Below are positions 30,854 to 40,501 of a stretch of 64,000 bases of DNA, piece after piece. How positions within the stretch are numbered: position 1 is the first letter of the stretch; each line of letters starts with the position of its first letter. The notes under the pieces were generated by a model. The model was not told where the DNA came from. It saw nothing but the letters and a program-made list of their open reading frames with translations, and did not search any database. Source of the stretch: Kineococcus aurantiacus (GTDB lineage Bacteria > Actinomycetota > Actinomycetes > Actinomycetales > Kineococcaceae); the NCBI RefSeq assembly GCF_013409345.1, contig NZ_JACCBB010000001.1, forward strand, positions 2,480,001-2,544,000. The letters are read 5' to 3'. A program made the position numbers and the translations under genes.

Positions 30854-32074
30854 TCACCAGTCGTGCACGGTGCCGTCCGCGAGCCGGTTCACCGGCAGGT
30901 ACGCCGGGTCGTACGGGTGCGCCGCGGCCAGCTCCTCGTCGTACTCCACCCCGATCCCCGGCGCCTCGCCGGGGTGCAGGTGGCCGTCGGTGAACGTGTA
31001 GGCGTGCCGGAACACCTCGTTCGTCGTGTCGGTGTGCCCGGAGTACTCCTGGATGCCGAAGTTGTGCACGGCCAGGTCGAGGTGGATCGCGGCGGCCATC
31101 CCGACGGGGGAGATGTCCTCGGGCCCGTGGACGGCGCTCTTGACCTGGTACTGCGCGGCGAAGTCGAACAGCTTGCGCAGCGCGGAGATCCCGCCGAAGT
31201 GCGTCACCGCGGAGCGGGCGTAGTCGATGAGCTGCTCGGTGATCAGGGTCTGGTAGTCGAAGACGGTGTTGAACACCTCGCCCACCGCCAGCGGGGTCGT
31301 CGTGTGCTGGCGGACGACGCGGAACACCTCCTGGTTCTCCGCCGGGGTGCAGTCCTCCAGCCAGAACAGGTCGTACCGCTCGACGTCCTTGCCCAGGCGC
31401 GCGGCCTGCAGGGGGGTGAGCCGGTGGTGGGCGTCGTGCAGCAGCGGCAGGTCCGGGCCGAACTCGTGGCGGACCGCCTCCAGCACGGTCGGCAGGTGGC
31501 GCAGGTAGGCGCCGGTGTCCCAGTCCTCCACGACGGGCACGGCGCGCTGGTCCAGCCGGGTCGGGTTGTGGGCGATCGCCTCCCCGGTGTGGACGCCGTA
31601 CACCTTCTCCAGCCCCGGCACCCCGGTCTGCACGCGGATCGCCTGGTACCCCTCGGCCTGCCGCTGGCGGACGGAGTCGAGGAGCTCGGGGACGTCGCGG
31701 CCGTTGGCGTGGCCGTAGGTGCGCACGCGCTCGCGGGAGGCGCCGCCCAGCAGCTGGTACAGCGGCAGGCCCGCGACCTTGGCCTTGACGTCCCACAGCG
31801 CGACGTCGACGGCGGCGATCGCGGCCATCGTCACCGGACCGCGCCGCCAGTACGCGCCGCGGTACAGCGACTGCCACGTGTCCTCGATCCGGTGCGGGTC
31901 GGTGCCCAGCAGCAGCGGGACGACGTGCTCGCGCAGGTAGGCCACGACGGCCTGCTCGCGGCCGTTGAGGGTGGCGTCGCCCAGGCCGGTGATCCCCTCG
32001 TCGGTGGTGACCTTCAGGGTGACGAAGTTGCGGCCGGGGCAGGTGACGAGGACCTCGACGTCGACGATCTTCAC
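30854..32074 (-). CDS. manD: D-mannonate dehydratase-type enolase-superfamily enzyme
   Basis: A 406-residue protein that reads throughout as the ManD/RspA branch of the enolase superfamily: [73 protein letters not shown] (metal ligand Asp), FWLEDCTP (metal ligand Glu), AVGEVFNT (third ligand Glu) and HFGGIS. ManD dehydrates D-mannonate to 2-keto-3-deoxygluconate; some members act weakly on D-gluconate or have lost activity, so the symbol is provisional. GTG start with GAGGAGA. Last gene of the importer operon, whose upstream regulator is of the uronate (FadR) type. Confidence 0.88.
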   Translation of the reverse strand: MKIVDVEVLVTCPGRNFVTLKVTTDEGITGLGDATLNGREQAVVAYLREHVVPLLLGTDPHRIEDTWQSLYRGAYWRRGPVTMAAIAAVDVALWDVKAKVAGLPLYQLLGGASRERVRTYGHANGRDVPELLDSVRQRQAEGYQAIRVQTGVPGLEKVYGVHTGEAIAHNPTRLDQRAVPVVEDWDTGAYLRHLPTVLEAVRHEFGPDLPLLHDAHHRLTPLQAARLGKDVERYDLFWLEDCTPAENQEVFRVVRQHTTTPLAVGEVFNTVFDYQTLITEQLIDYARSAVTHFGGISALRKLFDFAAQYQVKSAVHGPEDISPVGMAAAIHLDLAVHNFGIQEYSGHTDTTNEVFRHAYTFTDGHLHPGEAPGIGVEYDEELAAAHPYDPAYLPVNRLADGTVHDW

Positions 32075-32097
32075 GGTTCTCCTCAGGGGTTGCGGGC

Positions 32098-32940
32098 TCA
32101 GCCCTTGGTGGCGCCGGCGGTCAGGCCCGCGACGAGGTACTTCTGGCCGAAGACGGCCGCGAGCAGGACGGGGACGGTCATGAGGGTGGCGGCGGCCATG
32201 AGGCCGCCCCAGTCGGTGCTGGCGTAGGAGATGAAGGTGAACAACGTCACCGGCATCGTCTTGGTGTCCTCGTCCGACAGGATCAGCGCGAACATGAAGT
32301 TGTTCCAGCTGGAGATGAACGCCAGCACCGCCGCCGTCGCGGTGCCCGGCGCGGCCAGCGGCAGCGCGATCCGCAGGAACGCGCCGAACGCGGACAGCCC
32401 GTCGGTGCGGGCGGCCTCCTCCAGCTCGACGGGCAGCCCCTCGAAGAACCCGATCATGATCCACAGGATGAGCGGGACGGCGACGAACATGTGGCTGAGG
32501 ACGAGGACGGTGTAGCTGCCGACCAGGCCGATCTGCGCGAACAGGTAGTACCACGGCACGAGCAGCGAGATCGCCGGGACGATGCGCGCCACGAGGACGA
32601 GGGAGCCGGTGCGGTGCATGGCGAACCGCCCGACCGCCCAGGCCGCCGGGACGGCGATGACCGCGGCCAGCGCGGTCGAGACGACCCCGACGATCGCGGA
32701 GTTGCCCATCGAGCGCAGGATCTCCCCGTCGGCCAGGACGTTGCGGAAGTTGTCCAGCGTGGGGGAGAAGACGAGCCCGACGGTCGGGTCGGTGACCTGC
32801 ACGTTGGTCTTGAACGCCGCGGCGACCATCCACACGACGGGGGCGACGATGACCAGGCAGACGACGGTGATGGCGGCCGCGCGCAGCGGCCCCCACGGGG
32901 TGCGTCGCGGTGCGGTGCGCAGGGCGGTGGCGGTGGCCAT
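32098..32940 (-). CDS. Sugar ABC importer permease (MalG-type)
   Basis: 280 residues, six predicted helices. The EAA loop that docks to the ATPase reads [20 protein letters not shown] with the downstream LPLAAPG. An N-terminal helix ([20 protein letters not shown]) and the C-terminal [17 protein letters not shown] are typical of the MalG side of CUT1 importers. Its start overlaps the stop of the MalF-type gene (ATGA). 23 bp separate it from the mannonate dehydratase gene. Confidence 0.92.
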   Translation of the reverse strand: MATATALRTAPRRTPWGPLRAAAITVVCLVIVAPVVWMVAAAFKTNVQVTDPTVGLVFSPTLDNFRNVLADGEILRSMGNSAIVGVVSTALAAVIAVPAAWAVGRFAMHRTGSLVLVARIVPAISLLVPWYYLFAQIGLVGSYTVLVLSHMFVAVPLILWIMIGFFEGLPVELEEAARTDGLSAFGAFLRIALPLAAPGTATAAVLAFISSWNNFMFALILSDEDTKTMPVTLFTFISYASTDWGGLMAAATLMTVPVLLAAVFGQKYLVAGLTAGATKG

Positions 32941-33887
32941 CAGGAGACCCTTCCCGAGCGGCGGCGCAGGACGAGGACGACGCCGATGATGACGAGGGTG
33001 AACAGGACGAGGACGGCCGCGGCGAGCCCGTACTCCTGGTAGTCGAAGGTGAGGCCGTAGGCGTACACGTTGAGGGTCTCGACCTCGAAGTCGGACCCGC
33101 CGCCGGCGCCCTTGGTGGCGTAGAGGATGTCGAACGTCTTCAGCGCGTCGACGGCCCGCAGGATCAGCGCCGTGAACAGCGTCGTCGACAGCATGGGCAG
33201 GACGACGAACCGGAACCGCTGCCACGCGCTGGCGCCGTCGACGAGGGCGGCCTCCTCGGGTTCCTCCGGCAGCGTCGACAACCCGGCCAGCAGCAGGATC
33301 GCCATCATCGGCGTCCACTGCCACACGTCGAGCAGCACCAGCACGTACAGGGACTGCGAGACCGACCCGAGGAACTCCTGCCGCGGCAGGCCGACCCCGG
33401 CGAGCAGGTGGTTGGCGATGCCGTTGGTGGGGTCGAGGATGAGCAGCCACAGGATGCCGATCGCGACCGGCGTGGCCAGCAGCGGCACCATGAGGATCGT
33501 CCGCACGAGGCGGGCGCCGGTGAACGCCTTGCGCATGAGCATCGCGATGGCCAGGCCCAGGACCGTCTCGAGGACGACCGCGCCGATCGTGAAGACGGCG
33601 GTGCGGCCCAGCGCGGGCCAGAACCGGCGGGTGTCGCCGAGGGCGTCGGCGAAGTTCTGCAGGCCCAGGTAGCGGCGGCCGGAGTTCACCGCCCCGAAGG
33701 CGTCGGTGAGGCTGAGGTTCAGCGTGAACAGCAGCGGGAAGACGATCATGACGCCGACGAACCCGAGGGCCGGGGCGAGCATGAGCCACCTCAGCCGCCG
33801 GTTCTGCTGCTCGAACGTCTTGGGCCGCTTCCCGCCGGGGCTGACGGTGAGGGGACCGGTCGCGAGGTCCGGGGAGGTCGTCGACAT
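32940..33887 (-). CDS. Sugar ABC importer permease (MalF-type)
   Basis: 315 residues, six predicted helices after a polar N-terminus. Family marks are [26 protein letters not shown], the Asn-Phe docking region [13 protein letters not shown] and the EAA loop [20 protein letters not shown]. Heterodimer partner of the MalG-type protein encoded next. The ATG start overlaps the stop of the substrate-binding gene (ATGA). No ATPase is encoded in this operon. Confidence 0.92.
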   Translation of the reverse strand: MSTTSPDLATGPLTVSPGGKRPKTFEQQNRRLRWLMLAPALGFVGVMIVFPLLFTLNLSLTDAFGAVNSGRRYLGLQNFADALGDTRRFWPALGRTAVFTIGAVVLETVLGLAIAMLMRKAFTGARLVRTILMVPLLATPVAIGILWLLILDPTNGIANHLLAGVGLPRQEFLGSVSQSLYVLVLLDVWQWTPMMAILLLAGLSTLPEEPEEAALVDGASAWQRFRFVVLPMLSTTLFTALILRAVDALKTFDILYATKGAGGGSDFEVETLNVYAYGLTFDYQEYGLAAAVLVLFTLVIIGVVLVLRRRSGRVS

Positions 33888-35173
33888 CAGAACTCCTGCT
33901 GGCGGTTGTCGCGGACGAGGAAGTCGGCGAACTCGGCGTCCGCGTCGGCGGCGACGGGGTCGACGTCCTCGCCGAGGATCCCGGCGACCAGCGGCCGGCC
34001 GACGATGTCGCGGGCCCGGCCCACCTGGATGACCTCCGGGCGGTCGTGGCCGGTGCCGTTGGCGGTGTTGACCCGCATCGCCTCGGCCAGTTCGGGCGGG
34101 AAGGCGGCCGCGGTGGCGGGGTCGTCCCAGACGGACTGGCGGGCCCCGGGGATGCCGGCGGTCTGGACCTCCTTGACGCGGTCGGGTCCGGCGGCCCACT
34201 CCAGGAACCGCCACGCCTCGTCCTGCAGCCGGGAGAACCTGTTCACCGCGAGCGCCCAGGACGGGATGTTGTAGGGGACCGCGCCGGCCGGGCCGGCGGG
34301 GAACGGGGCGAACCCGACGGTGTCCATGACGGTGGAGATCGAGGGGTCGAGGAAGTTGGTGTAGATGGCGTCGGCGTCGACGTAGAACGCGGCCCTGCCC
34401 TGGGCGAAGATCGGCATGGCCTGCTCCAGGCTCATGTTCGTCGCACCGGGTGGGCCGGCCTCGTGCAGCAGGCGGCCGTAGTAGGCGTACGCGGCGCGGG
34501 CCTCGTCGCTGCCGATGCCGGAGCCGCCGTCGGCGGTGGTGAAGTCGCCGCCGAAGGAGAACAGGAAGCTGGACCACTGGCTGACCGCCCCGGCCCGCTG
34601 GCCGCGGCCGACGTACCCGAACGTGTCGCCGTCCGTCAGGGCGAGCGCCTGCTCCAGCAGGTCGTCGAGGGTCTGCGGCGGCGCGGGGACGAGGTCCTTG
34701 CGGTAGTACAGGGCGGGGCGTTCGGTGACGACGGGGACGCTGTGGACGCGGCCGCGGGTGGTCGAGCGCTCGCGGACGGCCTCCTGCACGTCGTCCCAGG
34801 CGAAGGCGGGGTCGGCGACGCGGTCGGTGAGGTCGGCGAGCCAGCCGTTGCGGGCGAACAGGAGCTGGTCCTGCAGGGGGCGGACCATCATGACGTCGAT
34901 GTCCGTGGCGGAGGCGTTGAGCTTGACGTTGTAGCTGCTGCCGAGCTGGTCGGCGGTGAGCATCTGCATGCTGACGCGGCGACCGGACAGCTCCTCGAAC
35001 TCCGGCAACCTCTCCTGGATCGCTTGCGACCAGACGTGGTTGACCGCGGCGATGCGCAGCGGGGTGCCCGGTCCGGCCGGGCCGCTGCCGGAGCCGCAGG
35101 CGGCGAGGGCGGCGGTGCTGCCGGCCGCGGTCAGGAGGCGGCGCCGGGTCAGCGCTGGTCGTGTCGACGTCAT
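33887..35173 (-). CDS. Sugar-binding lipoprotein of ABC importer
   Basis: A 428-residue solute-binding protein of the CUT1 (cluster B) class. The N-terminus has an arginine-rich start (TRRRLLTAAGS) and a lipobox LAAC, so it is exported, perhaps by Tat, and lipid-anchored outside the cell. The mature part includes MQMLTADQLGSSYNVKLNAS, PALYYRKDLVPAPP and GAVPYNIPSWALAVN. The ATG at 35173 is preferred because GAGG lies six bases upstream; another ATG lies two codons earlier. First gene of the importer-ManD operon; the operator at 35204-35230 lies in its promoter region. Confidence 0.9.
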   Translation of the reverse strand: MTSTRPALTRRRLLTAAGSTAALAACGSGSGPAGPGTPLRIAAVNHVWSQAIQERLPEFEELSGRRVSMQMLTADQLGSSYNVKLNASATDIDVMMVRPLQDQLLFARNGWLADLTDRVADPAFAWDDVQEAVRERSTTRGRVHSVPVVTERPALYYRKDLVPAPPQTLDDLLEQALALTDGDTFGYVGRGQRAGAVSQWSSFLFSFGGDFTTADGGSGIGSDEARAAYAYYGRLLHEAGPPGATNMSLEQAMPIFAQGRAAFYVDADAIYTNFLDPSISTVMDTVGFAPFPAGPAGAVPYNIPSWALAVNRFSRLQDEAWRFLEWAAGPDRVKEVQTAGIPGARQSVWDDPATAAAFPPELAEAMRVNTANGTGHDRPEVIQVGRARDIVGRPLVAGILGEDVDPVAADADAEFADFLVRDNRQQEF

Positions 35174-35203
35174 CGTCATCCTCGGGTCAGGTCGGACACC
35201 ACT

Positions 35204-35230
35204 GGTCCAACTGGTCCTACCAGTTGGACC
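35204..35230. promoter_or_regulatory. Perfect inverted-repeat operator for GntR regulator
   Basis: GGTCCAACTGGT and ACCAGTTGGACC are perfect 12-bp arms around 3 bases. The core TGGT-N3-ACCA is the FadR-subfamily GntR site. It lies 31 bp upstream of the sugar-binding lipoprotein gene and just after the end of the GntR gene. Confidence 0.85.
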
Positions 35231-35260
35231 GTAACTGTGCGCCGCCGGTGGGGTCAACCC

Positions 35261-36013
35261 TCAGAAGGGGTGCCGCAGCAGGTTCTCGAGGTGCCGGTTG
35301 GCCATGACCTCCAGCGGCTCGTCGAGGTCCTCGCCGTACGTGCGCAATCCCAGCGCCAGGTGCTCGCGCATGTGGTCCCGCGCCAGGTCCACGTCGTGCG
35401 CGCCGATCGCGGCGAGGATCTCCGCGTGGTGCGGCACCCCCGGCTCGGCGATCGAGGGGTCGGAGTTCGACCGCAGCATCATCTCGAACATCATCGGCCC
35501 GATCGACAGCAGCATGATGCGCAGCACCGGGTTCCCGCTCGCCACCGCGATCGCCTCGTGGAAGCCCAGGTCCGCGCGCGCCATCGCCACCGCGTCCGGC
35601 GCGTCCAGCACCGCCTGGTGCGCCGCGGCCAGCGTCGCCAGGTCCTCCTCGCCCGCCCGCTCCGCCGCGAGCCCGGCGATCTCCACCTCCAGCGGCAACC
35701 GCGCCCGGATGAGCTGACGCACCGTCGGCCGGCTCGCCCGGTACACCGCGTCGAAGCCCCGCGACTCCGCCAGCCCCGGGGAGCTGACGAACGAGCCGCG
35801 CCCCGCCGCGACCTCGATGAGGTGCTGCGCCTCCAGCCGCCGCAGCACCTCCCGCACCACGTTGCGGCTCGCGGCGAAGCGGACCGCCAGCTCCCGCTCC
35901 GACGGCAGCTTGTCGCCCACGGCCAGGACGCCGGTGCGGATCTCGTGCTCGAGCTCGCGGGCGATGCGCTCGGTGAGCAGGCCGCGGTGGGGGGAGACCG
36001 GGGCGGGAGGCAT
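35261..36013 (-). CDS. GntR-family regulator (FadR subfamily)
   Basis: 250 residues: a winged helix-turn-helix (about 10-75; LTERIARELEHEIRTGVLAV, DKLPSERELAVRFAASRNVV, GRGSFV) and an all-helical FCD ligand/metal-binding domain (about 100-240; histidines in LGFHEAIA, GVPHHAEIL and ARDHMREHL). FCD regulators of this type respond to sugar acids such as glucuronate or gluconate. The ATG at 36013 gives the normal family length. Same strand as and directly upstream of the importer-ManD operon; the perfect inverted repeat between them is its probable operator. Confidence 0.92.
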   Translation of the reverse strand: MPPAPVSPHRGLLTERIARELEHEIRTGVLAVGDKLPSERELAVRFAASRNVVREVLRRLEAQHLIEVAAGRGSFVSSPGLAESRGFDAVYRASRPTVRQLIRARLPLEVEIAGLAAERAGEEDLATLAAAHQAVLDAPDAVAMARADLGFHEAIAVASGNPVLRIMLLSIGPMMFEMMLRSNSDPSIAEPGVPHHAEILAAIGAHDVDLARDHMREHLALGLRTYGEDLDEPLEVMANRHLENLLRHPF

Positions 36014-36108
36014 GGGGGCAGCGTAGGGGCCCTCGCGCGCCCGGAGTCGCCGGCGGGGCTGTGGACGGACCGGTCCTCCACCTCCTGCTCCCCGCGTACG
36101 GTGCGGCG

Positions 36109-36579
36109 GTGAGCGCGTGGCAGGAACCCGGCCCCGCCCCACCACCCTCCAACCCCGCCGTCGCCGGGATCATGCGCCGCACCGGCCGCCGCGACACCCG
36201 CCCCGAGCTCGCGCTGCGCCGCGAGCTGCACCGCCGCGGCCTGCGCTACCTCGTCGACACCACCCCGCCGGGCACCAACCGCCGCCGCCGCGCCGACCTC
36301 GTCTTCCGCGGCGCGCGAGTCGCCGTCTTCGTCGACGGCTGCTTCTGGCACTCCTGCCCCGTCCACGTCCACCGGCCCAAGGCCAACGCGACCTGGTGGC
36401 GGATCAAGCTCGCCAGCATCACCGCCCGCGACCGCGACACCGACGCGGCGCTCGCGGCGGCCGGGTGGCACGTCGTGCGCGTGTGGGAGCACGAGCCGCC
36501 GGTGGCCGCCGCGGACCGCGTGCACGGCGTCGTCCACGCCCGCCAGAAATCACCCTCGCGGGCGGTGGCGGGTCCGTAG
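36109..36579 (+). CDS. vsr: Very short patch repair (Vsr) endonuclease
   Basis: 156 residues with the Vsr fold pattern: MRRTGRRDTRPELALRRELH, then RRRADLVFRGARVAVFVDGC carrying the catalytic Asp, FWHSCPVH with the zinc Cys and His, and KANATWWRIKLASITARDRD, then WHVVRVWEHE. The enzyme nicks at T:G mismatches that arise by deamination of 5-methylcytosine. No cytosine-5 methyltransferase gene lies next to it, so it is an orphan here. The GTG at 36109 is chosen as start; divergent from the GntR gene. Confidence 0.9.
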   Translation: MSAWQEPGPAPPPSNPAVAGIMRRTGRRDTRPELALRRELHRRGLRYLVDTTPPGTNRRRRADLVFRGARVAVFVDGCFWHSCPVHVHRPKANATWWRIKLASITARDRDTDAALAAAGWHVVRVWEHEPPVAAADRVHGVVHARQKSPSRAVAGP

Positions 36580-36607
36580 GCTGCCGACCTCACCGTCGAG
36601 GAGGAAC

Positions 36608-37330
36608 GTGTCCCGCTCTCCGATGTCCCGCCGCGCCGCCGTGGCCCTCGCCGTCGCCGGGCTCACCGCCTGCAGCGCCGACCCGCCCGCCCCCGCGTCC
36701 CCCGCGGCCACGACCCCGACGACCCTGTCGTGGACCGACACCCACCTCACCGGCAGCGACGGTTCCCTCACCTGGGACGTGGTGGTGCCCCGCGCCGCGG
36801 GTGCGCCCATCGCGGACGAGCTGAACCGGCGCGTGACCGCCTCCGCGCAGGACGTCGTCGACGCCGCCCGCGCGACCGTGCAGGCCGGCGACCCGCCGCG
36901 CACCCTCACCGGGCAGGGCACCGTCACCACCGACGACGGCCGCACCGCGCAGGTCCTGCTGGAGGTCGTCGACAGCACCGAAGGCACTGCCCACCCCACC
37001 ACCACCGTCGCCTCCACCGTCCTCGACGTGCAGCGCGCCCGCCCCCTCACCCTCGACCTCGTCTTCACCGACCCGCCGGCCGCGTTCACGCAGCTCGCCC
37101 CCGTCGTCGAGGACCTCGCCGCCGCGCAGGGCGAACCCGTCACCACGCCGGAAGGCCTCACGCCGGAGGAGGCGAACTGGGCGACCTGGCAGTCCGGGCC
37201 CGAGGGGATCGCGTTCTCCTTCCAGGACTACCAGCTCGGCGGGCACGGGGTGCGGCGGTACGTCGTGCCGTGGGAGCAGGTCGAGCCGCTGCTCACCGCC
37301 GAGGCGCGGGAACTTCTGGCGCCCGCCTGA
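36608..37330 (+). CDS. Lipoprotein with RsiV-like DUF3298 domain
   Basis: 240 residues: signal peptide with lipobox (AVALAVAGLTAC, Cys about residue 22), a proline/threonine-rich linker, then an RsiV/DUF3298-like beta-rich domain with RARPLTLDLVFTDPPAAFTQ and the closing segment AFSFQDYQLGGHGVRRYVVP, typical of that domain. Exposed at the cell surface, function unknown. GTG start with GAGGAGG. It stands 28 bp after vsr but the link is probably only positional. Confidence 0.78.
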   Translation: MSRSPMSRRAAVALAVAGLTACSADPPAPASPAATTPTTLSWTDTHLTGSDGSLTWDVVVPRAAGAPIADELNRRVTASAQDVVDAARATVQAGDPPRTLTGQGTVTTDDGRTAQVLLEVVDSTEGTAHPTTTVASTVLDVQRARPLTLDLVFTDPPAAFTQLAPVVEDLAAAQGEPVTTPEGLTPEEANWATWQSGPEGIAFSFQDYQLGGHGVRRYVVPWEQVEPLLTAEARELLAPA

Positions 37331-37384
37331 CCCAGGGGTCGTGTCCGAGCCGTCGGGCACGATGCCGTCCGTACATCCCAGGAA

Positions 37385-40300
37385 TCAGGCCGACTGGACG
37401 ACCGTCGCAGCGGCGAAGAAGTCCATGGGCATTTCGTGCCGCAGCTTCCAGGTGATGGCGATCGGACGGTCGCCCCGGTGGCTGACGTAGTCCGCCTGAC
37501 CGAGGAACAGGAACGGCTCAGGCCCCAGGTCCCCGGTCTTGGCGGGGCGCGCGAAGAGCAGGACGTGCGTCCCGTTCTCCCGGTGGTGGAGGTACCGCTG
37601 GCCGGTCACCGAGGCGACGCTGGTCGTCGACTGCGACTCCCAGTGAAACAGCTCACGCGTGAGCGGGTAGTCCCGGTACATCGTGGTCGGTGAGAAGTCG
37701 GCGTCCGACTTGTTGAGCGTGATGAGGAAGGCGTCGGTCTCCAGGTGAGGAGCCCACAGGACTCCCTCGCGGAAGCGTTCCGGCGGTCGCTTGTCGCTGA
37801 TCAAGCCCAGCGCCGCGACAATCTCGTTGCGCGAGTACCGGGCGTGGACAGCGAGTGGTACGTCGTGCAGCGAGCCGGCCAACTCGGCGGTGGGTCGACG
37901 AGCCGTGTCGAACGCGAGGTCGACGACCTGGGACAGCTCGTCGCGCACGGCCGGTTCATCCACCGCACCGGCCAGTCGCGACAGGTGCGCCTCGCTGTAG
38001 CTCCCGGGCACCAGCGAGGCCGTCAGCATGCGGGCCAGCGCTTCCTCGACCGAGCCAGTGGGCTGCTCACCGCGGAGGAGGCGGCGGTAGGTCTCGGCGC
38101 GGGCGCTGTCGTCCACGTGGGCGACGGCAGCAACCCGCTTGAGGAGCTTCGGCTCGAGGTCACCACCATCAGGGACGTCGAGCCCAGCCTCGCGGCACAG
38201 CATCGTCCACGAGCGGTCGCTCCGGAGCACCTCGCGCAACCCGTGACCGGATTCGGCCAGGAAGGTCGCGAGCGCCGTCGTCCCGAGGCTGCGGACCTCG
38301 TTGACAAGCGCCCGCCGCTGCGGCTGCAGCTGTCGCTTGAGGCTGCTGAGCACGCGCTCCTGCACCACGCGGTCGAGCACGATGGAGCAGCCGGTGGGCA
38401 GGAGGGGGAAGCCCTTTTCGACCTGCTGGGCGAGCCGGCCGCGGGCCAACCCGGTCAGCGCCTGGAAGCGCGCGTCGAAGCGGAAGCCTTCGTTCTGGTT
38501 GCCGACGAAGTCCAGCACGGTGAGCACGGCCTTGCCGTGCGCGGTCCGCAGGCCCCGGCCCAGCTGCTGGAGGAAGACGGTGGACGACTCGGTCGGGCGG
38601 AGGAAGAGGGCGGTGTCCACCTCGGGGACGTCGACGCCCTCGTTGTAGAGGTCGACGGTGAAGATCGCGGCGATCTCACCGCGACGCAGCCGCCCCAGCG
38701 CGCTGGTGCGCTCTTGGGTGTCGCTCTCGCTGGAGACGGCGACCGAGGGGATCCCGGCGTCGGTGAAGACGCGCGCCATGTACTGAGCGTGCGCGACGGA
38801 CACGCAGAAGCCGAGCCCCTTGATGGCCTGCGGATCGCTGACGCGCCGCTCCAGCTCCCGCAGGACGATGCGCGCGCGGGCGTCGTTGCCGGTGTACAGG
38901 TTCTCCAGCCCATCGACGTCGTAGCGCCCTCGGGACCACTTCACGGCCGAGAGGTCGACCTCGTCGTTCACGCCGAAGTAGTGGAACGGGACGAGGAGGT
39001 CATCGGCGAGCGCGTCCCACAGTCGGAGCTCGGTGGCGATGCGTCCGTCGAACAGGGCGAGGACGTCCCGCCCGTCACCGCGCTCCGGTGTCGCTGTGAG
39101 GCCGAGGAGCTCCATCGGCTCGAAGTGCTCCACGACGCGTCGGTACGTCGGTGCCGTGCCGTGGTGGCACTCGTCGAGGACGACGACGTCGAAGGCGTCG
39201 GCGGGGAGCGACGCGATGCGCTGAGGCGTCAGCGACTGCACGCTCGCGAAGACGTGACGACCCTCCCGGGGTTCGAGCCCTCCGACGAGGAGCTCACCGA
39301 ACGACCCGTCCGCGAGGACTTGCCGGTAGGTCCGCATCGCCTGCTCGAGCAACTCCTTGCGGTGCGCGACGAAGAGCAGCCTCAGGTCGCGGCCGTGCTG
39401 TCGTCGTAGGTCGCGGTAGTCCAGCGCAGCCAGGACGGTCTTGCCCGTGCCCGTCGCGGCCACGACGAGGTTCCGGTGCCGGCCGTGCAGCTGCCGCTCG
39501 CCGGCGAGCTGCTCAAGCATCTCCTGCTGGTGCGGACGAGGCGTGACTTCGATGGACGACATGTCCACCGGTGTCCCGCTCTTGCCGGTCGCGCCCGCGT
39601 CGCGCAGTGCAGCGTCCAGCCGTGCGGCATCGCGGTCGGGGTCGTAGGTCTCGAAGGTGGGGCTGGCCCAGTAGCTCTCGAACGTGGCGTCGAACTTGTC
39701 GATCAGAGCGGGCGTCGCCACGCTCGACAAGCGGACGTTCCACTCCAGCCCATCGAGCAGTGCCGACCTCGAGAGGTTGGAGGACCCGACGTAGCCGGTG
39801 TGGAAGCCGGTGTTCCGGCGGAAGATCCACGCCTTCGCGTGGAGACGAGTACGCGTGGTCTCGTAGATGACCTTGACGTCGGCTCCGTAGTCGCGGACGA
39901 GGGCGTCGACGGTGCGGCGTTCCGTGGCGCCCATGTACGTGGTGGTGATGATGCGGACCTTGGCGCCTCGATCACGGAGGCGCCGGAGCGGTTCGTCGAG
40001 GAGGCGCAGTCCGGACCACTTGAGGAAGGCGACGATGAGGTCGACGGAGTCGGCGCTCTCGAGTTCGGCGCGGATCTCGCTGCCCAGAGCGGGCTCCCCC
40101 GGGCTGTTCGTCAGGAGGGCGGCCTCGGAGAGAGGGGTGGCGGGCCGCGGGGGTGTGGCCTCCTGCGTCACGGACAGCAGTTGCTGGAACCGTCCTCTCT
40201 CGTCCAGGACCGGCACACCGGTCGGCGCGTCGAGGACGTCGAGGACGCGGCGGACCAGGTCGTTCTGCGCTGCTGTGGACGACTGGCCGTGGAGCGCCGT

Positions 40301-40468
40301 GAGGATGGCGCGACCGAGGTGCGTCGCGACGACGTGGGGAACGTCTTCGTTGCCCACCGGCGCCAGCTGCGGTGATCCGAGCGTGCCCTGGAGTTGGTCG
40401 AGGAGACCCCGGGAGACCAGCTCTTCCCACAACCCCGGGTTCAAGGGAGGACCCTGCGCTGCGGACAT
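37385..40468 (-). CDS. PLD-nuclease/SF2 helicase/DUF3427 protein
   Basis: A 1027-residue protein. An N-terminal phospholipase-D-like domain (about 120-265) carries one HxK motif (RLHAKAWIF...GSSNLSRSAL). A superfamily 2 helicase follows (about 305-640): Walker A AATGTGKTVLAALDYRDL, DECHHGTAPTYRR, LGLTATPERGDG, and the arginine-finger motif QQLGRGLRTAHGKAVLTVLD. The C-terminal third is a DUF3427-type region with HARYSRNEIVAALG, FLITLNKSDADFSPTTMYRD and a final TWKLRHEMPMDFF. Such proteins recur in defence islands as nuclease-helicase effectors. Third gene of a minus-strand cassette, 33 bp after the DUF2075 gene. Base composition is less GC-rich than the neighbours, suggesting transfer. Confidence 0.9.
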   Translation of the reverse strand: MSAAQGPPLNPGLWEELVSRGLLDQLQGTLGSPQLAPVGNEDVPHVVATHLGRAILTALHGQSSTAAQNDLVRRVLDVLDAPTGVPVLDERGRFQQLLSVTQEATPPRPATPLSEAALLTNSPGEPALGSEIRAELESADSVDLIVAFLKWSGLRLLDEPLRRLRDRGAKVRIITTTYMGATERRTVDALVRDYGADVKVIYETTRTRLHAKAWIFRRNTGFHTGYVGSSNLSRSALLDGLEWNVRLSSVATPALIDKFDATFESYWASPTFETYDPDRDAARLDAALRDAGATGKSGTPVDMSSIEVTPRPHQQEMLEQLAGERQLHGRHRNLVVAATGTGKTVLAALDYRDLRRQHGRDLRLLFVAHRKELLEQAMRTYRQVLADGSFGELLVGGLEPREGRHVFASVQSLTPQRIASLPADAFDVVVLDECHHGTAPTYRRVVEHFEPMELLGLTATPERGDGRDVLALFDGRIATELRLWDALADDLLVPFHYFGVNDEVDLSAVKWSRGRYDVDGLENLYTGNDARARIVLRELERRVSDPQAIKGLGFCVSVAHAQYMARVFTDAGIPSVAVSSESDTQERTSALGRLRRGEIAAIFTVDLYNEGVDVPEVDTALFLRPTESSTVFLQQLGRGLRTAHGKAVLTVLDFVGNQNEGFRFDARFQALTGLARGRLAQQVEKGFPLLPTGCSIVLDRVVQERVLSSLKRQLQPQRRALVNEVRSLGTTALATFLAESGHGLREVLRSDRSWTMLCREAGLDVPDGGDLEPKLLKRVAAVAHVDDSARAETYRRLLRGEQPTGSVEEALARMLTASLVPGSYSEAHLSRLAGAVDEPAVRDELSQVVDLAFDTARRPTAELAGSLHDVPLAVHARYSRNEIVAALGLISDKRPPERFREGVLWAPHLETDAFLITLNKSDADFSPTTMYRDYPLTRELFHWESQSTTSVASVTGQRYLHHRENGTHVLLFARPAKTGDLGPEPFLFLGQADYVSHRGDRPIAITWKLRHEMPMDFFAAATVVQSA

Positions 40469-40501
40469 GTTCCCCTCGAGTGTCGACCTGAACGTATTCG
40501 A

